From NCBI RefSeq assembly GCF_023343835.1, contig NC_064444.1:17955219-18019218 (forward strand): a stretch of 64,000 bases of DNA, written 5' to 3'. The stretch comes from Lagopus muta (taxonomy: Eukaryota; Chordata; Aves; Galliformes; Phasianidae). Below the pieces are notes generated by a model. That model did no database searches, was not told the origin of the DNA, and saw only the letters and a list, made by a program, of their open reading frames with translations. Below are positions 30,501 through 38,100 of this stretch, piece by piece (position 1 is the stretch's first letter; every line of letters begins with the position of its first letter). Position numbers and translations under genes: made by a program.

Positions 30501-31290
30501 GGATGGACGGGGCATCACAGCCTCTCTGGGCAGCTGTTCCAACACCTCACCACTCTCATAGTACAGAACTTCCCCCTGACATCCAACCTTAATCTTCCTC
30601 CCTCAACTTCAAACCATTTCCCCTTGTTCTGCTGTTCTCTACTCTTGTGAGGAGCTGACTCCCCTCCTGTTTATAGACTCCCTGAAAGTCCTGGAAGGAC
30701 TGCAATCACTCAGCCCAAACAAACCGCTGGGGCTCCATTGATAGCCAGAAATCGGGCCGTCCAAAGGGGACTGCTCAAACACACACAGCTATCCCAACCA
30801 GGGCAGCCAACTGTTGCAGCCCCGACGCGGTATTACGGCTGCCGGTTCTCCTTGTGCTCCCCGGGCCCGCCGAGCCGGCAGCAGCGCTCCCACAGCCAAC
30901 CCCGCCGAGAGGAGACGGCCCAGCGCCTTGCGGATGGCGCTTCTCCACAGGACCCCGCTCAGCTCGCAGGGCGGTGGGGGGAGGGCAGCCGGAACTCGGC
31001 CGGGCCGCCGCTCTGAGCGCCGAACGCAGCTGAGGGAGGCAGCAACGCGCGCCAGGCCTCACACAGCGCCGCGGACCTCACAGGCCGCGCTCCATCCGCC
31101 CGGCCCCGCACCTCCGCCGTGCCCCCCTCCAGGCTGGTGCTTTCTCCCTCTTCCCCCCCGCCATGAACAGCTCCGGTACCCCCAGCCCAGCCCGCAGCTC
31201 TCACCTCAGAGGCAGCGGGGCCGAAGCAAGGCGGCGGGCTGCGGCCGCTCGCGCTTTTCTCCTCTGGTCTCCGCCGTTGCGCTACAAAAT
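309..31290 (-). CDS. CNOT1: CNOT1, CCR4-NOT transcription complex subunit 1 (5' half of gene, residues 1-1067)
   Basis: CNOT1 is the large scaffold of the cytoplasmic CCR4-NOT deadenylase, which shortens mRNA poly(A) tails and supports miRNA- and TTP-directed repression. Twenty-two coding exons (309-26075) join into 3201 nt, exactly 1067 codons with no stop, closely matching the start of the roughly 2376-residue vertebrate protein. Known domains covered (family knowledge): the N-terminal HEAT arm that binds CNOT10/CNOT11, and a second HEAT block near residues 820-1000 that binds tristetraprolin-type proteins (exons 20-22). A Gln/Ala/Ser/Thr-rich linker near residues 1005-1055 includes alternating Ala-Gln dipeptides. 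The MIF4G domain that holds CNOT7/8 and the C-terminal NOT1 domain lie beyond the left edge. The start is the first ATG of exon 2, giving the conserved [13 protein letters not shown]-terminus. A noncoding exon 1 sits in a CpG island about 5 kb upstream. All introns are GT-AG. Confidence 0.98.
1683..1761 (-). CDS. CNOT1: CNOT1 exon 22
   Basis: Residues 964-990 ([10 protein letters not shown]...FPHHLQE), 79 nt; acceptor tgacag, donor gtgagt. Confidence 0.96.
2642..2928 (-). CDS. CNOT1: CNOT1 exon 21
   Basis: Residues 869-963 ([10 protein letters not shown]...ALDRFKN) plus two bases, 287 nt, the largest coding exon here and nearly identical to human; acceptor cttgcag, donor gtgagt. Confidence 0.98.
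3113..3310 (-). mobile_element. CR1 LINE 3' end with expanded terminal octamer
   Basis: The segment 3261-3305 reads, on the minus strand, as the CR1 3' end (the GATCTTC...TTTTCCAACCTTGGTGATT block). It is followed at 3115-3260 by about 18 copies of the 8-bp CR1 terminal unit ATTCTATG. It lies in CNOT1 intron 20, in the sense orientation of the gene. Confidence 0.9.
3694..3818 (-). CDS. CNOT1: CNOT1 exon 20
   Basis: Residues 827-868 ([10 protein letters not shown]...TMSVDE), 125 nt; start of the tristetraprolin-binding HEAT block; acceptor taacag, donor gtgagt. Confidence 0.96.
4880..5026 (-). CDS. CNOT1: CNOT1 exon 19
   Basis: Residues 778-826 ([10 protein letters not shown]...SKMKP) plus one base; acceptor tttccag, donor gtaagt. 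Confidence 0.96.
5415..5616 (-). CDS. CNOT1: CNOT1 exon 18
   Basis: Residues 711-777 ([10 protein letters not shown]...LSSQLP) plus one base; low-complexity Ser/Pro/Gly linker; acceptor cattcag, donor gtactg. Confidence 0.95.
6554..6704 (-). CDS. CNOT1: CNOT1 exon 17
   Basis: Residues 660-710 ([10 protein letters not shown]...LDAISPVQ), 151 nt; Pro-rich toward its end; acceptor gctctag, donor gtagat. It is separated from exon 16 by the longest intron between coding exons here (3.6 kb). Confidence 0.96.
6705..10278 (-). other. CNOT1 intron 16, nothing recognised
   Basis: About 3.6 kb, the longest intron between coding exons in the window. No mobile element or coding exon was recognised. Confidence 0.5.
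10279..10430 (-). CDS. CNOT1: CNOT1 exon 16
   Basis: Residues 610-659 ([10 protein letters not shown]...CLQACA) plus two bases; acceptor tccacag, donor gtaagg. Confidence 0.97.
10659..10781 (-). CDS. CNOT1: CNOT1 exon 15
   Basis: Residues 569-609 ([10 protein letters not shown]...DKIREHG), 123 nt; acceptor cctctag, donor gtaaaa. Confidence 0.97.
11597..11716 (-). CDS. CNOT1: CNOT1 exon 14
   Basis: Residues 529-568 ([10 protein letters not shown]...DVAQDLK), 120 nt; acceptor ttcttag, donor gtgagt. Confidence 0.97.
12845..13085 (-). CDS. CNOT1: CNOT1 exon 13
   Basis: Residues 448-528 ([10 protein letters not shown]...HYAWHGQ), 241 nt; acceptor tgttag, donor gtaagt. Confidence 0.97.
13650..14152 (+). 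mobile_element. CR1 LINE fragment, 3' ~500 bp
   Basis: Canonical CR1 landmarks appear in order: GAGGGCACTGAGATGAGCAG, the GGAGAAGAGAAGGCT block, GGATGTTAGGAGGAAGTTTT, CTGGAACAGGTTGCCCAAGG, CTGGGCAGCCTGGGCTG, and ATGATTCTATGA at the 3' end. It is antisense to CNOT1 in intron 12. Confidence 0.95.
14551..14678 (-). CDS. CNOT1: CNOT1 exon 12
   Basis: Residues 406-447 ([10 protein letters not shown]...DDNREIAT) plus two bases of Trp448; acceptor tttccag, donor gtaaac. Confidence 0.96.
14998..15168 (-). CDS. CNOT1: CNOT1 exon 11
   Basis: Residues 349-405 ([10 protein letters not shown]...WKHAEGQ), 171 nt; acceptor catacag, donor gtaagc. Confidence 0.97.
16680..16790 (-). CDS. CNOT1: CNOT1 exon 10
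   Basis: Residues 312-348 ([10 protein letters not shown]...IDVLKEL), 111 nt; acceptor cttgcag, donor gtaagt. Confidence 0.97.
17061..17187 (-). CDS. CNOT1: CNOT1 exon 9
   Basis: Residues 269-311 ([10 protein letters not shown]...TDGIPLQ), 127 nt; acceptor tggtag, donor gtgagt. Confidence 0.96.
18288..18456 (-). CDS. CNOT1: CNOT1 exon 8
   Basis: Residues 213-268 ([10 protein letters not shown]...VGYGFCT), 169 nt; acceptor ccttcag. The donor gtttgt is weak, but the frame joins correctly to exon 9 (FCT-SVEEC). Confidence 0.95.
19924..20127 (-). CDS. CNOT1: CNOT1 exon 7
   Basis: Completes Ala145 and codes to residue 212 ([10 protein letters not shown]...AFLKTLRR), 204 nt; acceptor tcgacag, donor gtaagt. 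Confidence 0.97.
20547..20601 (-). CDS. CNOT1: CNOT1 exon 6
   Basis: Residues 127-144 ([10 protein letters not shown]...DLRGF) plus the first base of codon 145; acceptor tttatag, donor gtaagt. Confidence 0.96.
20702..20770 (-). CDS. CNOT1: CNOT1 exon 5
   Basis: Residues 104-126 ([10 protein letters not shown]...LSKVQE), 69 nt; acceptor atttcag, donor gtaggt. Human has Val where this copy has Ile before KLSKVQE. Confidence 0.96.
21234..21332 (-). CDS. CNOT1: CNOT1 exon 4
   Basis: Residues 71-103 ([10 protein letters not shown]...PLHYQK), 99 nt, phase 0 at both ends; acceptor ttcccag, donor gtgggt. Confidence 0.97.
21886..22195 (-). mobile_element. CR1 LINE fragment
   Basis: Minus-strand CR1 3' region: CATAGAATGGCCAGGGTTGG, CCTGGCCTTGAACACCTCCA and CTCTGGGCAGCTGTTCCAGC are visible on the plus strand. 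It sits in CNOT1 intron 3 and is of the same subfamily as the copy at 30353. Confidence 0.95.
22321..22428 (-). CDS. CNOT1: CNOT1 exon 3
   Basis: Residues 35-70 ([10 protein letters not shown]...GKDFHQ), 108 nt, phase 0 at both ends; acceptor cttgcag, donor gtaaag. Confidence 0.97.
22429..25973 (-). other. CNOT1 intron 2, nothing recognised
   Basis: About 3.5 kb of AT-rich intronic sequence. I saw no CR1 copy, tandem repeat or exon-like segment in it. Confidence 0.5.
25974..26245 (-). CDS. CNOT1: CNOT1 exon 2 with start codon (coding 25974-26075)
   Basis: The start codon is at 26075-26073. The exon codes for residues 1-34, ending QQEIQH in phase 0 with donor gtaagt. The 5' UTR part probably reaches 26245, where a good acceptor (ttttgtcttgcag) is found. 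That upper edge is inferred from splice signals only. Confidence 0.93.
27453..27615 (-). mobile_element. CR1 LINE fragment, 5'-truncated
   Basis: Resembles the CR1 copies at 13650 and 45713 but stops after the CCTTGGGCAACCTGTT block, as expected from 5' truncation during reverse transcription. In CNOT1 intron 1. Confidence 0.93.
30098..30262 (-). mobile_element. Older, diverged CR1 fragment
   Basis: A weak but ordered match to the CR1 3' end: GGGCTGGAAGGAACCCCTGG, AACTCCAGAGAAGGGGACTC, AGCCTGTTCCAGTGCTCTG. More diverged than its neighbours. Confidence 0.7.
30353..30665 (-). mobile_element. CR1 LINE fragment
   Basis: Nearly the same sequence as the copy at 21886-22195, including the GGATGGACGGGGCATCACAG variant, so a recent member of the same subfamily. 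In CNOT1 intron 1, just upstream of the CpG island. Confidence 0.94.
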
Positions 31291-31960
31291 GGCGGACGGG
31301 GTCGCGCGCTCACGTCGCGGCCTTTCCCCTCCCCCGTCCCCTCGCGGCACGCCAGCGGGGGGTGGAGGGGGAGGGACGCGCGGAGGTTCCCGCCCCCCCG
31401 CCCGGCGTTTCGCCAATCGGAGCGCGCCGCTCCGTGCCGTCCGACCAATCAGCGCGGCTGACTCTCGCGGAGCGTTCCGCCGTCCTCCCCCCCGGCCCTC
31501 AGCGCGGAGTGAAGAACGAACTCCGATTGGTCGAAGCCGGCCGGACTCCTTCCTAGCGCTCGGGCCAATGAGAGCCGGCGGGCGTCTGGGCAGGAGCATG
31601 CGCCCCGGAGATCAACAAGCGTTGGCCGCTCGGGACGGCCAATCAGCGCGAGGCAGGAAGAGGAAGTGGCGGGGAGCGCCAAAGGGCGCCCGGAGTCACG
31701 GGGAAGGGAGGGGGGGAGCAGCCCCCCCACAGTGGTGCTAACCGCCTCCCCCTCCGCGCAATGGTGCGGTCCTCCCGACCGCCTCCCCCCTACACGCAGC
31801 GGTGGTACGGCCCGCGCGCCGCGACCTCTAGCGCCGGACTGCGGTACTGCAGCTTCCCTCCCCCCCCCGCGGGTTGATGGTGCGGTCCGTGCCGCGCGCC
31901 CCCCGCAGGCGCGCAGTGGTGTGGGCCGGGGGGCCGCCATTTTGTGCGGGCCTCGAAGGG
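30830..31960. promoter_or_regulatory. CNOT1 CpG-island promoter, probably bidirectional
   Basis: A 1.1-kb block of very GC- and CpG-rich DNA surrounds CNOT1 exon 1. It contains five CCAAT boxes (31413, 31445, 31526 reverse, 31565, 31639). Two copies of GCCATTTTGT point outward: one on the minus strand at 31284-31293 and one on the plus strand at 31936-31945. No TATA box was seen near either. This is a typical housekeeping promoter architecture. Confidence 0.8.
31205..31290 (-). other. CNOT1: CNOT1 noncoding exon 1 (5' UTR)
   Basis: A strong donor (CTGAG|gtgaga on the minus strand) lies at 31200-31204 inside a CpG island. The transcript start is placed near a GCCATTTTGT element at 31284-31293 that often marks vertebrate start sites. 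The 3' edge is well supported by the donor. The 5' edge is approximate and needs cap-site data. No ATG-initiated conserved reading frame is present in it. Confidence 0.6.
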
Positions 31961-31965
31961 ATGGG
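31935..31965 (+). other. Possible first exon of a divergent plus-strand transcript
   Basis: A plus-strand GCCATTTTGT element is followed by a good donor (GATGGG|gtgagt) at 31966. No open reading frame of interest follows, so a divergent noncoding transcript is the simplest reading. Inference only. Confidence 0.3.
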
Positions 31966-32163
31966 GTGAGTGGGCTTGGAGGTCTTTGGGGCTTTCCTAG
32001 TCTCAGCGGTTCCGTGATTCTGTGACGCTAAGCCCTCCCGTCACCCTGGGCTGTGCCCCCCTCAGCCGGTCCTGCTGGCGTTTTGGGACCCTCTGCCCCG
32101 TGGGACCACACAGCCGTGCAGAAACCACATTGCGCCTGCCTGGGCTACTCATCACAATTCACT

Positions 32164-32169
32164 TTTATT
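32164..32169 (-). terminator. Candidate distal poly(A) signal for SLC38A7
   Basis: AATAAA (as AATAAAAG) on the minus strand, with TTGTGATGAG a short way downstream. If used, the SLC38A7 3' UTR would be 2.9 kb and would transcribe the purine tract as polypyrimidine RNA. Confidence 0.35.
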
Positions 32170-32587
32170 GAGTCAAGGTCATCCAGGGTTGGGTTTTTTG
32201 TTTTTCTTTTTGCACTTAAAAAAAAATACATAAAAATCTGTAAACAGCCACAGGAGTGATAAGGCAAACAGAGAAACAGCCCTGTCACCACATAACCCCA
32301 ATCGCAGGGCACGATGCAAACCCACTTCCACACACAGCACCAAGGGGGACAGAAAACTGAGCAGCATCTCTGGTTGCCTGCACTGCTGTGAGGACACAAA
32401 CATCCCGCAGCCCGGCTCCAGCCCACAGTGCAGTCTTGGCTGGGCCTGGTTTGTACCTGAAGACCCCACAAGGACCACAGCCCTGCTTGCCTGGGCTCTC
32501 CTTCATGCTCAGAACTGTGCTGCAGCTGCTGCAAAGCCAGTGGAGACAGCCAAGGTGCTTATCCAGGGATCTTTGCTGTTTTATGCA

Positions 32588-32965
32588 TTTTGGAGGGGGT
32601 GGGAGAAAAGGGAAGGGAAGGGAGATGGGAAAAGCAAGAAAAGGGGAAATGAGTGAAAGAAGGGAGGGGGAAAGGAAAGAAAGGAGAAAAGGAGAGGAAG
32701 GGAGGAAGGAAAAGGGGAAAAGGAAAAAAAGGAAAAGGAAGGAAGGGAGAGAAAGAGGAGAAAAGAGAGAGAAAGGAGAAAAGGAAAGGGGAGGGACGGA
32801 GGGAGGGAAGGAGGGAGGGAGGGAGGGAGGAAGAGAATGGAGAGAAAAGGGAAAGAAAATGGGGGTAGGGAAAGAAGGGAAGGAGGGAGAGGGGGAAGGG
32901 AAGGAAGGAGAGAAAGAGGAGAAAGAGGGGAAGAAAGAAAGGGGGAAAAAAGGGAAGTATGGACA
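32588..32965 (+). repeat. Polypurine (GGAA/GAAA/GGGA) tract, ~380 bp
   Basis: Almost uninterrupted G and A on the plus strand for about 380 bases, with variable GGGAA, GAAAG and GGAGG subunits and very few pyrimidines. It lies between CNOT1 exon 1 and the SLC38A7 3' end, or inside a long SLC38A7 3' UTR. Confidence 0.95.
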
Positions 32966-33356
32966 AGGAAGCCCGAGCCAGAAGGGGCTTGGAGACAGCC
33001 TGTGCCTGTGATATCCTTGCTCCCACGTGCAGCACAGATGGACACAGACGCTGTGTTTAGACACAACACCCACTAACCCCAGGCTCTGGCTCCTTCCATC
33101 TCTTGTTCTCGTTCTAGGAAAGCAGGCTGTGCATGCTCACACACACTGCATGCTTCATATTCCCTGAAACACAGCCTGATTTCTGAAGAGCCCAGCACTC
33201 TGACAGCACTCCTCTGTTCCCAGGTGAGCACACGGCGGTGATGCAAACAGGAGGTTTGCTGGAGCCTTTTCATGTGAAAAGCAGAAGGTGCAGAGGCTGG
33301 AGCTATCCTGGAAGAGACTGGAGGGACACAATACTTCACACAGTCCCCCACAACAA

Positions 33357-33362
33357 TTTATT
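33357..33362 (-). terminator. Candidate main poly(A) signal for SLC38A7
   Basis: AATAAA on the minus strand, followed by a GT-rich stretch (TTGTTGTGGGGGACTGTGTG). It gives a 1.7-kb 3' UTR, a usual length for this gene. Confidence 0.55.
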
Positions 33363-35071
33363 TGGGCTTTCCTTCTCATTTTCTGTCTGAATCTCCCCAT
33401 CTCGCCTCAGAGAGATGGGGGAAGGTGGGGAGTATTAGGGTTACAGAGCAGGTTCTGGAAAGAAATGTGCATTTAGGTGAAAAGTTCTTTCCCAGAGCTG
33501 TGCCAGCACTGCCTGGGAGCTGCGGAATGTGAGAGCCAGGCTGAAGCCACCTTTTGTCAGAGCACATCCATACACCACAAGCACTGTAGGGAGAGGATGA
33601 ATGACACCCAGCAAGCTGTACCACAGGCCATCCTCCCACCCACTGCTGGCTGGTCACAGAGAGAAAGGAACATGGCAAGGACTGCATCAACGTGTCACCA
33701 TTCATCTTCCCACCGTCACAGGCTGGGCCACGTCCCGTGTCTGCCAAGCACTGCTTTGAGACCATGCATGAGGATACACGAACATCAATCTTTCCCTGCC
33801 TAGGAATTTAGAAGCCAAAGACCAAGGGACCTTAAAGTCTCAACAGCAGAAGTTGGCTGCTGAGATTTAACTGCCCCAATCCTCATCTGCAGCTGGGAGA
33901 ACTTCTACACCCAAAAAAAACAACACAACCAGGAAGCAGAAATGAAACTATTGGGAAAGGCTGAGGAGGAACATCCCAGAGCAGCACCAGCCACAGCACA
34001 AATGAGAACAATAATGGCAACGATATAAAACGGATTAATACTGCCTGCTTTATCCCCAGAGCATCCCTTAAAACCTACACCTTGCCCACTCCTCGGCCAT
34101 GCACTCCAGAAGAACAGGATTTGAAATTAAGAGCTTGGTTCTAGTGTAGTGTTTCCAGTAGGCAGATCCAGTTCACAGCACCTTCTCCAGTGAGTCTGCC
34201 AACCCCGAGGCTGGGGCTGGCAATGTAAACTTTGCTCCTGAACTCTTCCCGGCCCCCCTCCCACAAATGGCAAGTTAAAATCAGGCTTCGTGCGACATTC
34301 CCACTTCCTAACAGCAAGTGCAGCCTGGTCAGAGGAAAATGGGAGGGAAAACTCCTGCTAGCACTAGGATAGAACTGCAGGCTGGCAAGACGAGCCACAG
34401 GAAAGTAAACTTAAAACCAAGCACAGACACGGAAGAGGACAGAGGAGACGTCACTGTCTAAGCTCACGGGTTTAAGGTGGCGGAGGAATTGCTGTGCTCA
34501 TGCACAGTAAAACTCACTCATGTTGAGGTGATGGAAATCAGCCGGGACTCATCGGCCCTTTGCTTTCTCCCTTTCTGCAGGTGCACCATTTGTTTTGTGC
34601 TCTGATCGCAGCACACTCTCACCAACTATGAATTAAAGCATGGTCTCTAGTTCCCTTTAAACAAGACACACTGCCTCCCTCTAATGCTATGACTTCAAGC
34701 TGTGAAAGTGCTGGAAAGAAGCTCCCCCAACACTGAGGGAAGCAGTGTGCTTTCCTGTGCAAACCCCAACGGGATCCCTTAGTGAAGCCCACCCCAGAGG
34801 GGCAGGAAGGATTTGACCTGGATGTCAGCACGGAGTGAGTGGGGTTCTCCTCCGTCACCAGGGAGTCAGGACTGAGAAGGCAAGCCTGACTGCCTGGTGT
34901 GTTAAGACAACAAGACACAAGTCCCTGCAGGGCTCTTCCAGCGAAGCCCTGCGTTTCAACACTCCTCTTGGACGTTCCCAGTATGCTAAAATGTTTTCTC
35001 CCTGCTCCCCCTCAGTCTGATGGGAAATCTACTTCCCCTCAGCAGCAGCAGGGTCCTGCCTGGAGGAGGGG

Positions 35072-35174
35072 TCAGGCTGCGAGATCCACGAAGATGGCGT
35101 TGGCAGTGGTCTGTCCGAAGATGAAGGCTCCTAGGGTGACCATGAATACCCCATAGCCGACCTGGGCCCACCAG
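35072..35174 (-). CDS. SLC38A7: SLC38A7 last coding exon with stop
   Basis: Residues 429-462 ([10 protein letters not shown]...AIFVDLAA) and TGA at 35074-35072; acceptor ccgcag. The 3' UTR continues leftward. Confidence 0.97.
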
Positions 35175-38100
35175 CTGCGGATGCAAAAGGATGGGACGCA
35201 CTTAGAGGGGACCTTTATGCCCAAATCCCACAGGGAAAGCAGGGAGAGGGGAAGCTCGTTACCTGACTGCTCTGGTTTCTTGGATCTCAGAGAGTTTGGC
35301 TTGAATCAGGCAGAGCCCTGAGAGGGACAGGAGGCACATTAAACCCAGACAAGGACTGAGCAGACGCCCTGCAGACCAGGGAGCTGAACTGAGCTCCACT
35401 GAGGCAAGGGCAGCGTGGACACGTCCTCTCCTGTTTCTCTTTGCCTCCTTCCAGCCCACAGGGGATGTGCTACAGCCCAACCCCAGCCACCTCCCAGCCT
35501 GCTCTGGAAAGGGGCAGAGCATGCTGCTGCCTGATGAGATAAGCCTTCCTCCAGCCCGTTCTCACCCAGCCCGCTGCTTCTCCCAGCTCCCAGTTCTGGA
35601 GTAGAGACAGCAGTCAAAACCAGTTGGACCTCTTTCTCTAAAGGTCTCCTAGCTGCTATGTTCCCATCCCACCCCCTCCCTCTGCAATACAAGGCCACGA
35701 GACCTCCACCGACCACGGATGTACCTGGGAAGACAAAGATGAAGCAGGCGGCCAAGCCTCCGATGACAGAGATGACTTTGCCAATATCAGGGATGAACAG
35801 AGCCAGGAGGAGAGTCAGGAGGAACCAACTAATGGTCTGCAGCAGGCGTCTCCTCCGCTCCCGAACCACGTCCTCCTCCACCGTCACTCCGGTGTAGCGG
35901 AGCCAGAGGCCTTCCAGCACAGCCCTGTGGGCACAGAGCCACGGGAAGGAAGGAGGGTTCCCAGCAGCGCCCCCCTGCCCGCTCCAGCCCCGCTGCCTCT
36001 CCTCACTCACCGGCCGCAGAAGTGCAGGATGGGGTAGGATGTCAGCACGCACAGGATGATGAAGGCCCGAGCCAGGGCGACGGGGATGTCATTGGAGGGG
36101 TAGGAAAGCAACACATCCTGGTCCACGCTGGCCCCAAAGGTCAGGAAGCCACAGACACCTGCCAGGGAAGGGCACGCTCAGCAGGGCTCAGGGCAAGACC
36201 CTCTGGATGCGTGTTCAAGGTCCCTCTGCTGAGCAGAGCGTCTGTCCCCAGGAGCTCACAGCTCCACCAAGCACCACGCAAGCCACCATGGGGTCCCCTC
36301 ACTTACCAGTGCCGGTATAGACAAAGAGAGCGATCACCATGGCTGCTGTCACCACTGCTCCCCACGTCTTCACCTCCGGCTGCTTCATGCTGTTAAAGAC
36401 GGGCACGCTGCTCACGTGGCACTGCCAGAGACATGAAAAGAGCGAGGGAACACGTTATGGGATGAGCCGGAGCAGCAGGGAGATGCACAGGATCCCGTGT
36501 GCTGCTCAAAGCTACCTGGAATCCAAAGCAGATGGTGGGCATGGCGTTGAACACGGCCATCCAGGTGGAGGGGCTGGGGAGAGAAACGGCCACCGGTCAG
36601 AGCAGGGGCATGTGGGAACTGCTGGTTCCTCTGCTGACCTGTCCACACCTCAGCCACCAATTGCTCCCACCTGGGACAGAGCTTTTGTATGGATAAAGGT
36701 TTTCCTGGGATCAAAAATAAAAGAACTGCTAAAAAAGAAATATAAGGATCCATTTGGGTAGTGAAAAAAACTGATCTTAACTCTGCTCTGCCCTCAAATG
36801 CCTGGAACAGCCCTGCCTGCCCACCCTGGGTCCAGAAATAGTCCCATACTGTGAATGAAAGGAAAGTCACATGGGCAAAGGAAATAACCAAAAATCACCC
36901 AAAGGAGACCCAGATCTCTCCTTTCTGGGGTTTGATGCAGCTGTAGCAGAGCTAAAGGTGAATTGCTCTCCTCAAATCCTGCGCTGGAGGACTGGAAATC
37001 CAGCTGAGCCCATCAGCATCACATCTCTTGTACGCACCTGGTAGGAATCTCCACAGGCACAAGCTCCTTGTCAGGCCAGATGTACTTGATGATGATGACT
37101 GCGGTGACATACCACGTGCCAATCACACTCAGAGAGCTGCAGGGGGGGACAGCAAGCCATCAGCATCCCACCTCCCAGCTCCGAGGATGTCTGAGGGTCT
37201 CCTCCCAACATTTCCAGCCCCATCCCTCTGCCTGCACAGCCTGGGCCATCCCGACCCCTCCAACCTGGACGATCCCCGCTCTTCTCTTCCCCCAAGGAAG
37301 ACACCAGGTGCTGTCACCCACTCTCCCCAGACCACCCCCCCAGTCCTGCAGGGCTCTCCTACCCACCTGGCATACTTCTGGAAGCCGATCTCCTTGGGGA
37401 TGGAGAGGGGTAGGATGAGGAGGAAGGCAGTGATGCTGATGGTGAACTTGCGGTCTGTGTACCAGCGGCTGCTCCCTGCTTCCTCAGGCTCTGTCACCAG
37501 AGCAGCAATGACTGTGGGCACAGATAGGTCACAGAATCACAGAGCCATTTCGGTTGGAAAAGACCACTAAGATCCAACCCCGATCCATCCCCCCCAACAG
37601 CGCTGCTCAGCGCCATGTCCACCCAAAGGATCACGTCCTTTCCCCTTTCCAGAAGGAGGGATGCGACCCGCTGCTCCTTGGGGCACTCACTCTTGTCCTC
37701 TTGGTCTCCGATGATGATGAGGAAAGCGATGCAGGTGCCAAAGGTGTAAACGGCGATGGCCACCTCACACAGCACACCTGGCACCTTCCCACACACCGCC
37801 CACACCACCTCTTGGTACGTCCGTTCATTGCTGGCCTGCGAGCAGTACGCCAGGATTACCAGTCCTCCGATGATGAAGATCAGCATGCACTGGGGTAAGG
37901 GAGACACAGGGAGGGGACAAAGTGAGGCAGCAGCAAGCCAACGTTCCCAGATCCACCCCAAAACGTGTACAACATCCCTGCTGCCCCTCAGAGGTCTGAA
38001 CCTCTGCTTCACCTGGCCGGCTTCCACCCGTGATCTCCTCCTCCCCACGCTCCCCGCATGGAGCTCCACATCCCCCCCCAGCCCCTCCAGACGTGGGACG

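Larger units (their letters stand above)
26246..31204 (-). other. CNOT1 intron 1
   Basis: Five-kilobase intron between the noncoding first exon and the ATG exon. It holds three CR1 fragments (27453, 30098, 30353). I see no conserved coding potential or structured RNA in the remainder. Confidence 0.6.

Noticed and set aside
30814-31940. Several overlapping 100-215-codon frames on both strands
   Set aside because: Stop-poor CpG island; the sequences are Arg/Pro/Ala-rich with no homology I recognise.
32285-33073. 262-codon minus-strand frame of Ser/Phe/Pro/Leu, and plus-strand Lys/Glu/Gly frames
   Set aside because: Translation of the GA/TC tract in any frame is stop-poor; there is no conserved domain.
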